Of a DNA stretch of 37,535 nt, positions 27,313 to 35,533 are shown piece by piece. The position numbers were made by a program, and so were the translations under genes. The stretch spans positions 1 to 37,535 of the forward strand of contig JAQBPN010000046.1 in the NCBI GenBank assembly GCA_028287505.1, written 5' to 3'. Below the pieces are notes generated by a model that was given only the letters and a program-made list of their open reading frames with translations, had not been told where the DNA came from and did no database searches. Numbering within the stretch: the stretch's first letter is position 1; every line of letters begins with the position of its first letter. This stretch comes from Fibrobacterota bacterium (GTDB lineage Bacteria; Fibrobacterota; Fibrobacteria; UBA11236).

Positions 27313-28407
27313 TCAGGCAGGCCGTCGGGCCGAGGGTTGGACTTCGAGTTCGATCTTTTCCGAGAAGCGGCGGATGAGGGTAAGGGTGGTAACGACGCCG
27401 ATGCGATCTTCCGTCAGGAGGCGATGGAGATCGTCGAGGCCGCTCACGGCCCTACCGCCGATGGAGACGATGACGTCGCCCTCTTTGAGGCCGGCGCGTT
27501 GGGCGGGGCTGTCCTTTTCCACCGAGATCACCAGGATGCCTTCTTCCTTTTCCAGGTTGTGGTAGCGGACGATGCGCCGGTGCAGGGGAACATCCTGTCC
27601 GCCCACGCCCAGGTAGCCGCGCGTGATGTGGCCGCGCTGCATCAGTTGGGAGGCGACCCGCTTGGCCGTATTCACGGCGATGGCGAAACAGATGCCTTGC
27701 GCCGGGCGGATGATGGCGGTGTTCACGCCGATGACTTCGCCGCGCGAGTTCACCAGCGGGCCTCCGGAGTTGCCGGGATTGAGGGAGGCATCCGTCTGGA
27801 TCACATTGTCGATGAGCCGGCCCGAAGTGGTCCGCAAGGATCGGCCCAGGGCGCTGGCCACCCCCGCGGTTACCGTGGTCTGGAAGCCGTACGGGTTGCC
27901 GATGGCGATCAACACTTGCCCCACGCGGATGGCCTGGGAGTCGCCCAGGGGCGCGGAAACCAGATTCGATGCCGTGATGCGGATGACGGCGAGATCGGTA
28001 TCCGGATCGTCGCCGATGAGGCTGGCCTCGTAGCGTGAGCCGTCCAGCAGCGCGACTTCGATGCGGGAGGCGTCGTGCACCACGTGGCTGTTCGTCAGGA
28101 TGAAACCGTCGGGCGTGAATATGAATCCGGAGCCGGTGCCGCTGCGCTCCTTGCCCTCGCCGGGAGGTTTGCCTTCGGCGGGCGGCCTGCCCTCCGCGGG
28201 CGGTTGCGGATTTTCATCCTTCCCGGCGGCCGGTTTTTTTTCCTCGCGATGGAAGACTTCGATGAAGACCACGGAAGGGCTTACCCTGTCCGCGGCGCCG
28301 ATGACGGCGCGGGAGTATGCGTCCAGCAGGTTGTCGTCGTCGCGAGGGCCGTCGTTTCCGGGCGCAACGCTGACGGTTTCAGATGGGGTCCATTCCGGGT
28401 TGGGCAT
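27313..28407 (-). CDS. HtrA/DegQ-type serine protease with PDZ domain, no export signal
   Basis: 364 residues. The trypsin-like S1C domain (~90-255) has the catalytic triad H108 (LTNSHVV), D138 (DTDLAV) and S214 (GNSGGPL). One PDZ domain follows (~262-355; GYLGVGGQDV, ILVISVEKDSPAQRAGLKEG). Before the protease domain is a Pro/Lys/Glu-rich insert (PPAEGRPPAEGKPPGEGK, 69-86) in place of a linker. Start: the ATG at 28407, with GAGG 9 bases upstream; the open frame continues 19 codons further without a signal peptide either. HtrA proteases normally act in the periplasm or are membrane-anchored; no signal or transmembrane segment is seen here, so a cytoplasmic protein-quality role is possible. Confidence 0.88.
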   Translation of the reverse strand: MPNPEWTPSETVSVAPGNDGPRDDDNLLDAYSRAVIGAADRVSPSVVFIEVFHREEKKPAAGKDENPQPPAEGRPPAEGKPPGEGKERSGTGSGFIFTPDGFILTNSHVVHDASRIEVALLDGSRYEASLIGDDPDTDLAVIRITASNLVSAPLGDSQAIRVGQVLIAIGNPYGFQTTVTAGVASALGRSLRTTSGRLIDNVIQTDASLNPGNSGGPLVNSRGEVIGVNTAIIRPAQGICFAIAVNTAKRVASQLMQRGHITRGYLGVGGQDVPLHRRIVRYHNLEKEEGILVISVEKDSPAQRAGLKEGDVIVSIGGRAVSGLDDLHRLLTEDRIGVVTTLTLIRRFSEKIELEVQPSARRPA

Positions 28408-28555
28408 GATGTGAATCCTCTTTCTAATGAAATCCAAAATCGCGGCATCCCTGGCCAATACCAAGGAGGATATTCAACGCAAGCGTTGTGCCAGATTGCC
28501 TACGGGATGGATTTCCGGAAAGGCGAAGCCCAGAATGGAAAGGCGGAATGGGCTA

Positions 28556-28578
28556 CGCGGTATCCTTTGGGATACGCG
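28556..28578 (-). terminator. Hairpin after the small membrane protein gene
   Basis: GTATCC and GGATAC (loop of 4) extended by CGC/GCG with one bulged base, about 28 bases after the stop on the minus strand. There is no U-tract, so termination is only a guess; it separates the dihydroorotase unit from the protease gene. Confidence 0.3.
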
Positions 28579-28605
28579 GGTTGCATAAGGAAACAACGGG
28601 GTGCG

Positions 28606-28944
28606 TTAAGCGACTTTGAGCACGATAAGCATCAAGAAGAAAATCAGGAAGCCGACCATGTAGACCAGATTGAGCGCGATTCCCAAGGCGGGCGCCACTT
28701 TGTGGGGGCTGTAGATCAGATTACGGATGCCGAGCATGATGGCAGGGAAGCAAAAGGCCCAAAGGCCGAAAAAAGCCCCTGTCAATGGGATGGAGGTCAT
28801 CCTGCTCCGGGTCATGTAATCGGGAACTCCGCCACCCAAGACTCCGAGGATCACCAGGAACTGGAGGACTATGAGCACTGGCGGCGTGCACAAGGGAATA
28901 TAGGGATTGTCCAAAACCGCCGTTTTGAGAGTCGTCGCATTCAA
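28606..28944 (-). CDS. Small membrane protein of unknown function
   Basis: 112 residues with three hydrophobic segments: ~19-38 (LCTPPVLIVLQFLVILGVLG), ~55-73 (LTGAFFGLWAFCFPAIMLGI) and ~88-110 (ALNLVYMVGFLIFFLMLIVL). No signal peptide, cofactor motif or family that I recognise. Its ATG overlaps the dihydroorotase stop by 4 bases (ATGA), so the two are translated together, though this does not by itself imply a shared pathway. Transmembrane spacing and codon use look like a real gene. A role in metabolite transport would be speculation. Confidence 0.6.
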   Translation of the reverse strand: MNATTLKTAVLDNPYIPLCTPPVLIVLQFLVILGVLGGGVPDYMTRSRMTSIPLTGAFFGLWAFCFPAIMLGIRNLIYSPHKVAPALGIALNLVYMVGFLIFFLMLIVLKVA

Positions 28945-30284
28945 GGAAACGCTCCTCCGTTCTCCCAGATCGCATCGATGGTCATTTCCCGGCCCAGGAT
29001 TTCAGTAAAGAACTCGCCTTCCCGGTAGACCACGTTTCCATTCACCATGGTCATGACGGGCCAGCCCTTGGTCGTCCAGCCGTTGTAAGGGCTCCAGTTC
29101 ACCTTGGTCTGGAGCTTTCCGTTTTCGATGGTCTTCTCCCTGGCCATGTCCACCAGGACCAGGTCCGCATCATAACCGGCCTCGATGCGGCCCTTGTTTT
29201 TGAGCCCGTAGAGGCGGGCGGGATTCTCGCACATCCAGCGCACCACCTCGGCCAGGGAGCAGAGACCCTGGTTCACGCGGTTGAGCATCAAGGGCAGGGA
29301 GGTTTCCACGCCGGGCATGCCCGAAGGGGCGTGGGGAAATCCCTTGTCCTTCTCCTCGCGGGTATGCGGAGCGTGATCGGTGGCGATGCAATCGATGACG
29401 CCGGTCTTGAGGGCATGCCAAAGCGCCTCGCCATGGCGCTTCTCGCGCAAGGGAGGATTCATCTGGGCGTAGGTGCCCAGGGTATCGTAGCACTCGGGGG
29501 CGGTCAGGAGGAAATGCTGCGGGCACACTTCCGCGGAAACCGGCAAGCCGGCCTTTTCCTTGGCCAGGAACTCGGCCTCCTCCTGGGTGGTCATGTGCAG
29601 GATGTGCAGGCGCCGGCGGTATTTGCGCGAGAGCTCCACGGCGATGCGGGTGGCGCGCAAGGCCACTTCCGGGCTGCGGATCAAAGCATGATCGGCCACG
29701 TTGGTGACGCCGGCATAGCGGGTCTTGTTTTCCCGGATCAGGGCCTCGTCCTCGGCGTGCACGGCGATAAGGCGGCGGCCCTGGGAGAAGATGCGCTCCA
29801 GGTCCGCGAGCTTGTCCACCAGCAGCGATCCGGTGGAGGCGCCCATGAAGATCTTGATGCCGCACACGTTCTTGACCGCCAGGAGCTCCTCGACGTTGTC
29901 CGGAGTGGCCCCGATGAAGAAGTTGTAGTTGACCAGGCATTTGGAAGCGGCGATCTTCTTCTTGGCTTCCATCAGTTCCGCGGTCACGGTGGGCGGGGAG
30001 GTGTTCGGCATCTCCAGGAAACCCGTGACGCCTCCGGCCGCGGCCGCGCGGGAACCGGAAGCCAGGTCTTCTTTCCATTCCATGCCGGGTTCCCGGAAGT
30101 GCACTTGCGGGTCGATGGCGCCCGGAATCAGGGTGAGGCCTTTGGCGTCGATGATTTTCGCGCCCGGGGCCTTGAGGGAGGTTCCCACCGATCGGATGAC
30201 GCCGTTTTCCACCAAAACGTCCGCCGCGACGGGGCCCTGGGGGGTCATGACCGTAGCGCTTTGAATAAGAGTCGAGGTGTCCAC
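28941..30284 (-). CDS. pyrC: Dihydroorotase (class I, Q-variant metal motif)
   Basis: Third step of pyrimidine synthesis: cyclises carbamoyl-aspartate to dihydroorotate. 447 residues of the amidohydrolase fold. Metal-site motifs: DPQVHFREPG (H62; the first His of the usual HxH is Gln60, as in the DDQVHFREPG variants I know from Bacteroidetes), GIKIFMGASTG, IAVHAEDE (H176), HILHMTT (H230) and IATDHAPH (D303). Start: a GTG at 30284 with AAGGA 10-11 bases upstream gives the normal N-terminus (TLIQSATVMTPQG); the longer frame upstream has a hydrophobic run without similarity. A hydantoinase or allantoinase role is less likely given the FREPG motif. Divergent from the zinc-ribbon methyltransferase gene; overlaps the small membrane protein downstream. 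Confidence 0.88.
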   Translation of the reverse strand: MDTSTLIQSATVMTPQGPVAADVLVENGVIRSVGTSLKAPGAKIIDAKGLTLIPGAIDPQVHFREPGMEWKEDLASGSRAAAAGGVTGFLEMPNTSPPTVTAELMEAKKKIAASKCLVNYNFFIGATPDNVEELLAVKNVCGIKIFMGASTGSLLVDKLADLERIFSQGRRLIAVHAEDEALIRENKTRYAGVTNVADHALIRSPEVALRATRIAVELSRKYRRRLHILHMTTQEEAEFLAKEKAGLPVSAEVCPQHFLLTAPECYDTLGTYAQMNPPLREKRHGEALWHALKTGVIDCIATDHAPHTREEKDKGFPHAPSGMPGVETSLPLMLNRVNQGLCSLAEVVRWMCENPARLYGLKNKGRIEAGYDADLVLVDMAREKTIENGKLQTKVNWSPYNGWTTKGWPVMTMVNGNVVYREGEFFTEILGREMTIDAIWENGGAFP

Positions 30285-30424
30285 GCGATCCCGCTTCCTT
30301 GGGGTTGTTCCGCGGCCCGGCAGAGGGCCGATAGCCCCAAGAGTAGCAATAACGCCCGGCAATATAAATGCGAAGGGTAACGTGCGGGCTTTAATCGTAC
30401 GCGAAAGCAACGTATTATTTCAAC

Positions 30425-31612
30425 GTGAAGAAGAGAAGATTCCGACCCCGCGGCAGCCGACCCGACCACAGCAACCGGGAGGACCGGGAAAATGGCCATG
30501 ATCGCGGGCACAAGCGCGGATGGCCGCGGCGCAACGATCGGGACCCATCCCGGCGCGGTTCACGCGGTCCGGAAGGCCAGGGCAAAGGCCAGGCCCGGGA
30601 AGCCCGCCCGATCGAGGACTTCTGGAGCCGGCTCCTGGTGTCCGGGGAAGACAATGACTTCCTGGAAAAGACCCCCTGCCCCGCCTGCGGCAACCTCCCT
30701 GCGCGCATCCTCGGCCGCCTGGGCCCCACCCTGTTGCGCAAATGCCGATCCTGCTCCCTGATCTATATCTCCCCCCGCCTGGCCACTTCGGTCCGGGAGG
30801 AAATGCTCCGGCGCGAACCCTCCCCCCTGTCTTCGGAACGCAACCTGATGCTGCGCCACAAGATGGCGGAGCACATGGAGCGGATGCACCGGGAAATGCC
30901 CAAGGTGGAAGGCATGAACAAGCGATCGGCCACCCTGTTGGAAATCGGGTGCCGCTGGGGCCACTTCCTGCAATTGTGCCGGCCCCATTATCGCTCGGTG
31001 GAAGGCCTGGAGTGGTCCAAGGAACGCGCCGCCTTCGCCCGGGAACGCTTCGATTTGCAGGTCTCGGCCACGGATATCTTCCGGGATCCCTGGGACAACC
31101 GTTACAACGTCGTAGCCGCCTGGGACGTGATGGAGCGCGAGCCCCATCCCCTGGAATTCCTGCGCTGGGTGCACGATCACCTGGAACCCGGCGGCCAGTT
31201 GATGCTATCGACGCCGAACTACAACAGCATCTCGCGCCGCCTGCTGCGGAAACGCTGGCCCTATTTCGAACCGTCCCGCCATCTCTGCTATTTCACTCCC
31301 GCGACCCTGACGGCCCTGCTCCGCCAGGCAGGATTCCGGGACGTTACCGTGAAAACCTCCGGCCTGTCCTCCCTGCGCGGCTGGTTCAGCGGCATCAACA
31401 AGGTGGATCGCAGCCTGGACGCCCGCAGCCAATGGCTGGACAACCTGCGCGGCCGCGAAGCCGTCGAGGAGGCCCGGCGGGAAAACCTGAAGGGAATCGG
31501 GCGGGAAAGCGCGTGGAAGAAAATCCGGAAGCAAATCGCCGGCGTGCTCAGCGGGATCGTCACGGCCCCGGGCTGGGGCGATCAGATGCGCATCTACGCG
31601 CGCCGCGACTGA
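30425..31612 (+). CDS. Zinc-ribbon class I SAM-dependent methyltransferase with basic disordered N-terminus
   Basis: 395 residues from a GTG start. Residues 1-60 are extremely rich in Arg, Gly, Asp and Lys (KKRRFRPRGSRPDHSNRED...), a disordered RNA-binding-like tail. A zinc ribbon follows (CPAC at 85-88 and CRSC at 107-110), then a methyltransferase fold with motif I LLEIGCRWGH (171-180, a variant of GxGxG), VVAAWDVMEREPHPLEFLR and PGGQLMLSTPNYNS. This zinc-ribbon-plus-methyltransferase layout is common in sugar and polysaccharide O/C-methyltransferases (Methyltransf_13/23 type). The substrate is unknown. The basic tail is unusual for such enzymes and might reflect RNA or ribosome contact. 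It converges on the DUF3160 gene. Confidence 0.8.
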   Translation: MKKRRFRPRGSRPDHSNREDRENGHDRGHKRGWPRRNDRDPSRRGSRGPEGQGKGQAREARPIEDFWSRLLVSGEDNDFLEKTPCPACGNLPARILGRLGPTLLRKCRSCSLIYISPRLATSVREEMLRREPSPLSSERNLMLRHKMAEHMERMHREMPKVEGMNKRSATLLEIGCRWGHFLQLCRPHYRSVEGLEWSKERAAFARERFDLQVSATDIFRDPWDNRYNVVAAWDVMEREPHPLEFLRWVHDHLEPGGQLMLSTPNYNSISRRLLRKRWPYFEPSRHLCYFTPATLTALLRQAGFRDVTVKTSGLSSLRGWFSGINKVDRSLDARSQWLDNLRGREAVEEARRENLKGIGRESAWKKIRKQIAGVLSGIVTAPGWGDQMRIYARRD

Positions 31613-31633
31613 CCGCGTTTCACGGAAACGGCC

Positions 31634-33847
31634 TCACGGAAAAAGAAATGCTCCCGCCCATTGCGGACGCACGGCCAGGCGGGTATGGTGGCCCACCTCG
31701 CTCCTCCATTCTTCATCGTTCAGACGGATAAGATCCGGCATATTGACCTCGTAGTATGAGGACACGGGCCCCACGAACAGGGTGGTGCAATTGTCCAACC
31801 GCACCGCCACGACCATCATTTGCACCGGCCCGGTGGCAACATGCAGGACCTGGGCCGGCCCCAGCCTGTCGCTTACCGGCTTGGTATGCACATCGGCGAT
31901 GGTGAAATCGTTCTTGTCGGAAATCGATCGGTCCCCGTCGAAGATCAGGTCCATGAACCAACCGTTGTATTCGGTGATGGACGTGCATCCGGCCGACATG
32001 GTCTCGACCTTCAACGCTTGCCGCAGCCATTGCGTTTGCGCATCGGTGGGCGCCTTGCCCATGGCCGTCCGCTCCGCCACCTCCCTGAGGCGCGCGGCGA
32101 TTTTCTCCAGGCGGATGAAGTAGCCCATGATTTCGGCATCCTTGCCATCGAAAACCGAGTGTCCGCGCTGCGCGTAGAGTTCCACGGCTTGATAGAATGC
32201 CGGATAGGGTTCCACGTATGCCTTGGGGAACTCGCACATGGCCATGGAGGTATAGGACTGTTTGGCATAGAGGATGGTGTTGTGCCGCAACTGGGCCCAT
32301 GAGGCCAGCTGGGTATTGCGCATCTTCTTCCTCCAGGCCATGGTGCGGAAAGCAGGGGCGGCTTTGGGATTGGCTTCCGCGCCGTTCAACTGCCGCAGGA
32401 AGTTCAGCCAGGAATTGTAGAGATTTCCCTGCCATCCCGATGCCGACATCCCGTCGTACAACTCGCGCTGGGAAGCCAGCACCCCGGACGCGTTCTTGAC
32501 GCCCGCGGGCAGGGGAGGCAAATCCTCCAATGCGGAATTGTCCCCCAGCACGAAGGCGATTTCCTGGGTGGAGGGCATCGGCTTTTCCTGGACGTTGGGA
32601 TGGCACATCTGCCCCAAGGTATAGGAGTCCAGTGCGAAGCGCTGGGGCATGAAGGAGAAGACGGCGGCGGACAGCGAGGCTTCGGGCTTGTCGGCCGCTT
32701 TCGCCTGGGAAAGAATGGCTTGGGACCCCAAGCCGCCGGCCGCCAGGGCCGCATCGAAGCGGACCTCGTTGAAGGCCTCCAGGGCGGAGGAAACATCGCG
32801 GATCCCCGAGGCCTCGGCCACCTTGGCCATCCCGTCCATGTCCAGTGCGTCGCCTTTGCCCACCAGATATTCGAGGTAATGGTTCATCTCCCGCCAGGCC
32901 GGATAGGATCCCGATTTCACCACGCAATCCCACAAAGCCAAAGCGGCTTTTTTCCGGCGTACCCGGGACGCCTCGTCCCCACCCGCCTCGCGCGGATCCA
33001 GGGCGAACCCGAGATCGGCGCGGGACAGCCACATCATGGCCTGGAAATACGCGGTGAGCTGGGGCGATTTGGTGTAATGGCCGCGCGGCTTGAATTGGGA
33101 GAAGTCAACCAAGGCGGGGCCTCCGAACACCTCGGTCTGCTTGAGAGCCAGGCTCCCGATATCCTCCAAGTGGGCGTTCACGGCAGGGGTCGTTCCGGTC
33201 CTGGACCTTTCAGGGCGCAGCAGCAGCAGGGCCGTGGTCAGGACCTCATCGACGTCCCTCTGGTAATCCCGGCCTTTGTCATGGGCCTTGGCATAGGCCA
33301 GGGATGAATCCAGGATCTTTTCCAATTGGGGCGAGAACAGGCTGTACTCCAGATGCATCAGCAGGTTGTCATAACTGAGATAAATGGTCTGCAACATGGC
33401 ATCGGTGGTGAAGATGAGCGGGAGATCGGCCTCGTGGATCCGATCCAAGGCTTGGGAGTAATTCGGAAACTCGACCGCGGACACCACCGCCATACCGTCC
33501 CTGCGAACGCGTTTCATGAAGGTATCCTTGTCCCACTTGGGTCCGGCCCATCTTTTCAAGGCCGCTCCCACCGGATCTTCGAATTCGATCGTGCCGGATG
33601 CATAGCCCGGTCCGGGTTGGAAAGCGGCGGGATACCGTTGCCGTACCTGATCCGGGGTCCAAGCCGATCTGGCTTCGATGTTTTCCCGATATTGGGAGAA
33701 TATCCGCTTGTCTCCCAGATTCTCGAAATAACGGCCCGGATGGCCCGGGGGGTCCGCCTTGGGCGGGGAAGCCTCCCGGCAATGGACTATGCAGCAGATG
33801 GAAATGAAGAACGGGAAACCAAAACGGTAAGCGGATTTTGCATTCAA
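31634..33847 (-). CDS. DUF3160 family exported protein
   Basis: 737 residues from a TTG start at 33847, which has a perfect AGGAGG 6 bases upstream and leads straight into a signal-like sequence (NAKSAYRFGFPFFISICCIVHC). The hydrophobic stretch ends at a cysteine, so a lipoprotein with a non-standard lipobox is possible. The body has the family phrases PLIFTTDAMLQTIYLSYDNLL and FSFMPQRFALDSYTLGQM, plus PKAYVEPYPAFYQAVELYA. DUF3160 proteins are large, helical, envelope-associated and of unknown function. The C-terminus (HVATGPVQMMVVAVRLDNCT...FVGPVSSYYEVNMP) is a beta-rich domain also seen in that family. No co-transcribed partner: the upstream gene on this strand has its own terminator. Confidence 0.82.
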   Translation of the reverse strand: MNAKSAYRFGFPFFISICCIVHCREASPPKADPPGHPGRYFENLGDKRIFSQYRENIEARSAWTPDQVRQRYPAAFQPGPGYASGTIEFEDPVGAALKRWAGPKWDKDTFMKRVRRDGMAVVSAVEFPNYSQALDRIHEADLPLIFTTDAMLQTIYLSYDNLLMHLEYSLFSPQLEKILDSSLAYAKAHDKGRDYQRDVDEVLTTALLLLRPERSRTGTTPAVNAHLEDIGSLALKQTEVFGGPALVDFSQFKPRGHYTKSPQLTAYFQAMMWLSRADLGFALDPREAGGDEASRVRRKKAALALWDCVVKSGSYPAWREMNHYLEYLVGKGDALDMDGMAKVAEASGIRDVSSALEAFNEVRFDAALAAGGLGSQAILSQAKAADKPEASLSAAVFSFMPQRFALDSYTLGQMCHPNVQEKPMPSTQEIAFVLGDNSALEDLPPLPAGVKNASGVLASQRELYDGMSASGWQGNLYNSWLNFLRQLNGAEANPKAAPAFRTMAWRKKMRNTQLASWAQLRHNTILYAKQSYTSMAMCEFPKAYVEPYPAFYQAVELYAQRGHSVFDGKDAEIMGYFIRLEKIAARLREVAERTAMGKAPTDAQTQWLRQALKVETMSAGCTSITEYNGWFMDLIFDGDRSISDKNDFTIADVHTKPVSDRLGPAQVLHVATGPVQMMVVAVRLDNCTTLFVGPVSSYYEVNMPDLIRLNDEEWRSEVGHHTRLAVRPQWAGAFLFP

Positions 33848-33949
33848 GGCCGGCCTCCTGGTGGCCAATATGACGCGCGAGCGGGAGGAAAGCGCCCAGG
33901 TTCCCGTGAGGTTGTTCCGATGGCGGGGAATTGGGAAAGTCCGGAAATG

Positions 33950-33976
33950 AAAAACCCCCGCCGATGGCGAGGGTTT
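33950..33976 (-). terminator. Intrinsic terminator for the small exported protein gene
   Basis: On the minus strand AAACCCTCGCC and GGCGGGGGTTT pair (one mismatch, 3-base loop) and are followed by further T. It lies about 37 bases after the stop of the 34014-34382 gene and separates it from the DUF3160 gene. Confidence 0.75.
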
Positions 33977-34013
33977 ACCGGAAGACAACGGGACCGCGAA
34001 GGTCCGGTTCAGG

Positions 34014-34382
34014 TCAGCGGGTGGCGGCCGCTTCCTTCAACTTATCCTTGTCCTCATCTCCGTTGATTTCGCGGAGGACGACCTTGAGCTCGAACTCTTC
34101 CCGATCCACGTTCTGCATGAAAAAGGGATCCCGGGAGAAATCCCGCGTGAGCAACTCGCCCTTGATTTCATCCTCGGCGGAACCGCCGGGGGCGAAGATG
34201 TAGATGGCGGGAAGATCGGACTTGCCGAAAATGTCGATATTGTCCATCAAATGGGCTTTGAGCTTGGCGTCCTTGGTCCTTTCGGCGGCGGCCCGCACTT
34301 CGGCTTCGTCAGCGCGCACGCGCAGGCCCAGGCCCATTACGGTGGCCACGGCAACGAGAACGGGCAGGATTTTTCCGGACAT
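34014..34382 (-). CDS. Small exported protein of unknown function
   Basis: 122 residues. A signal peptide (MSGKILPVLVAVATVMGLGLRVRA, cleavage near residue 24) is followed by ~98 charged residues (EVRAAAERTKDAKLKAHLMDN; FSRDPFFMQNVDREEFELKV) with a Lys/Asp/Glu-rich end. GGAGG stands 4 bases before the ATG, so translation should be strong. I do not recognise a family. It probably acts in the periplasm. It stands 66 bases downstream of tsaD on the same strand and may be co-transcribed with it. Confidence 0.7.
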   Translation of the reverse strand: MSGKILPVLVAVATVMGLGLRVRADEAEVRAAAERTKDAKLKAHLMDNIDIFGKSDLPAIYIFAPGGSAEDEIKGELLTRDFSRDPFFMQNVDREEFELKVVLREINGDEDKDKLKEAAATR

Positions 34383-34447
34383 AAAACCTCCAAGCGGATA
34401 TTGATACTATAGGTTGAGGGGACGGGATTGTCAATCGCCTTTGGCCC

Positions 34448-35449
34448 TTAATGCCACCTGAGGGAAGGCGTTACACCCACCTCCGATTGCACCAAACCGT
34501 GGTTGGCCCTCCATTGGCCGATAGCGGCAATCATGGCCCCATTGTCCCCGCAATACAGGGGCGCCGGGAAAAGCGCCCGGAATCCCCTTTTTTTCGCCTC
34601 CGCTTCCATGCGTATCCGTAAATAACCATTCGCCGATACGCCTCCTACAACGGTAATCGTCTGCATTTTCGTGTCAAAAAGGGCGTTAATGGACTTCTTG
34701 ACCAGGATATCCACGATGGCTGACTCCACGGAAGCGCAGATGTGGGAAAGATTGTTCCGGATAAATTCGGCCGGCTTGGACTCCACGTAGCGGAGCATGG
34801 CCGTTTTCAACCCGCTGAAGGAAAACTCGAAATTGTCCCTTTGATCCAAAGCCCTGGGTAGAGGCACGAAATCCCGTTTTCCGGAGGCTGCCAACTGCGC
34901 CAGAATCGGACCGGCCGGGTAACCCAGCCCCAGGACCTTACCGCATTTGTCGAAGGCCTCCCCGGCCGCATCGTCGCGGGTTTTGCCGATGACGGTGTAG
35001 GCCAGCCCCGGGTCCACCTGGACGAATTCGGTATGGCCGCCCGAAACGACCAGGCAGAGAAAAGGCGGTTCCAGGGCCGGATCCTGGAGAAAAGCCGAGG
35101 CGAGATGGCCTTCCAGATGATTGACCCCTACCACCGGTTTGCCGATGGAACGCCCCAGGGCGCGGGCGAAAGAGGCGCCTACCAGCAACGGGCCCAACAG
35201 GCCTGGGCCGCGGGTGAATGCGATTTGGTCGACTCCATCCAGGGTAAGACCGGCTTCGTCCAGGGCCAGCCTCACTATGGGGTCGATTTTTTCAAGATGG
35301 GCCCGGGCGGCGATTTCGGGAACCACCCCCCCGTATTCCGAATGGATGGGAACCTGGCTGTAGACCTGGTTGGCCAAAACCCGCATCCCGGCATCCACCA
35401 GGCCGCAGGAAGTTTCATCGCAAGAGGTTTCAATGCCGAGGGTTACCAC
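34448..35449 (-). CDS. tsaD: tRNA N6-threonylcarbamoyladenosine transferase TsaD
   Basis: Transfers the threonylcarbamoyl group to A37 of ANN-decoding tRNAs, together with TsaB and TsaE. 333 residues of the Kae1/TsaD ASKHA fold: GIETSCDETSCGLV (5-18), the metal-binding HLEGH (H111, H115), SGGHTEF, DDAAGEAFDKCGKVLGLGYPAGP, SFSGLKTA and GGVSANGYLR near the C-terminus. Start: GTG at 35449. There is no ribosome site; TATCTT lies 6 bases before the GTG with TTGGTG 17 bases further up, which suggests a leaderless mRNA. TsaB and TsaE are not in the window. Divergent from the primase/helicase-like gene 84 bases away. Confidence 0.96.
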   Translation of the reverse strand: MVTLGIETSCDETSCGLVDAGMRVLANQVYSQVPIHSEYGGVVPEIAARAHLEKIDPIVRLALDEAGLTLDGVDQIAFTRGPGLLGPLLVGASFARALGRSIGKPVVGVNHLEGHLASAFLQDPALEPPFLCLVVSGGHTEFVQVDPGLAYTVIGKTRDDAAGEAFDKCGKVLGLGYPAGPILAQLAASGKRDFVPLPRALDQRDNFEFSFSGLKTAMLRYVESKPAEFIRNNLSHICASVESAIVDILVKKSINALFDTKMQTITVVGGVSANGYLRIRMEAEAKKRGFRALFPAPLYCGDNGAMIAAIGQWRANHGLVQSEVGVTPSLRWH

Positions 35450-35455
35450 GGAAGC

Positions 35456-35484
35456 AAGATAACATATGCCCCCGGGCCCACCAA
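35456..35484 (-). promoter_or_regulatory. Promoter of tsaD, probably giving a leaderless mRNA
   Basis: On the minus strand TTGGTG, a 17-base spacer, then TATCTT; six bases later comes the GTG start codon. With normal start-point distance, transcription would begin at or next to the GTG. The -35 matches 3-4 of 6 bases, the -10 four of six. Confidence 0.45.
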
Positions 35485-35533
35485 TCTACCCCTACCCAAA
35501 ATCCCGGAATAGCGCGAAAATGAATCCACCCAT

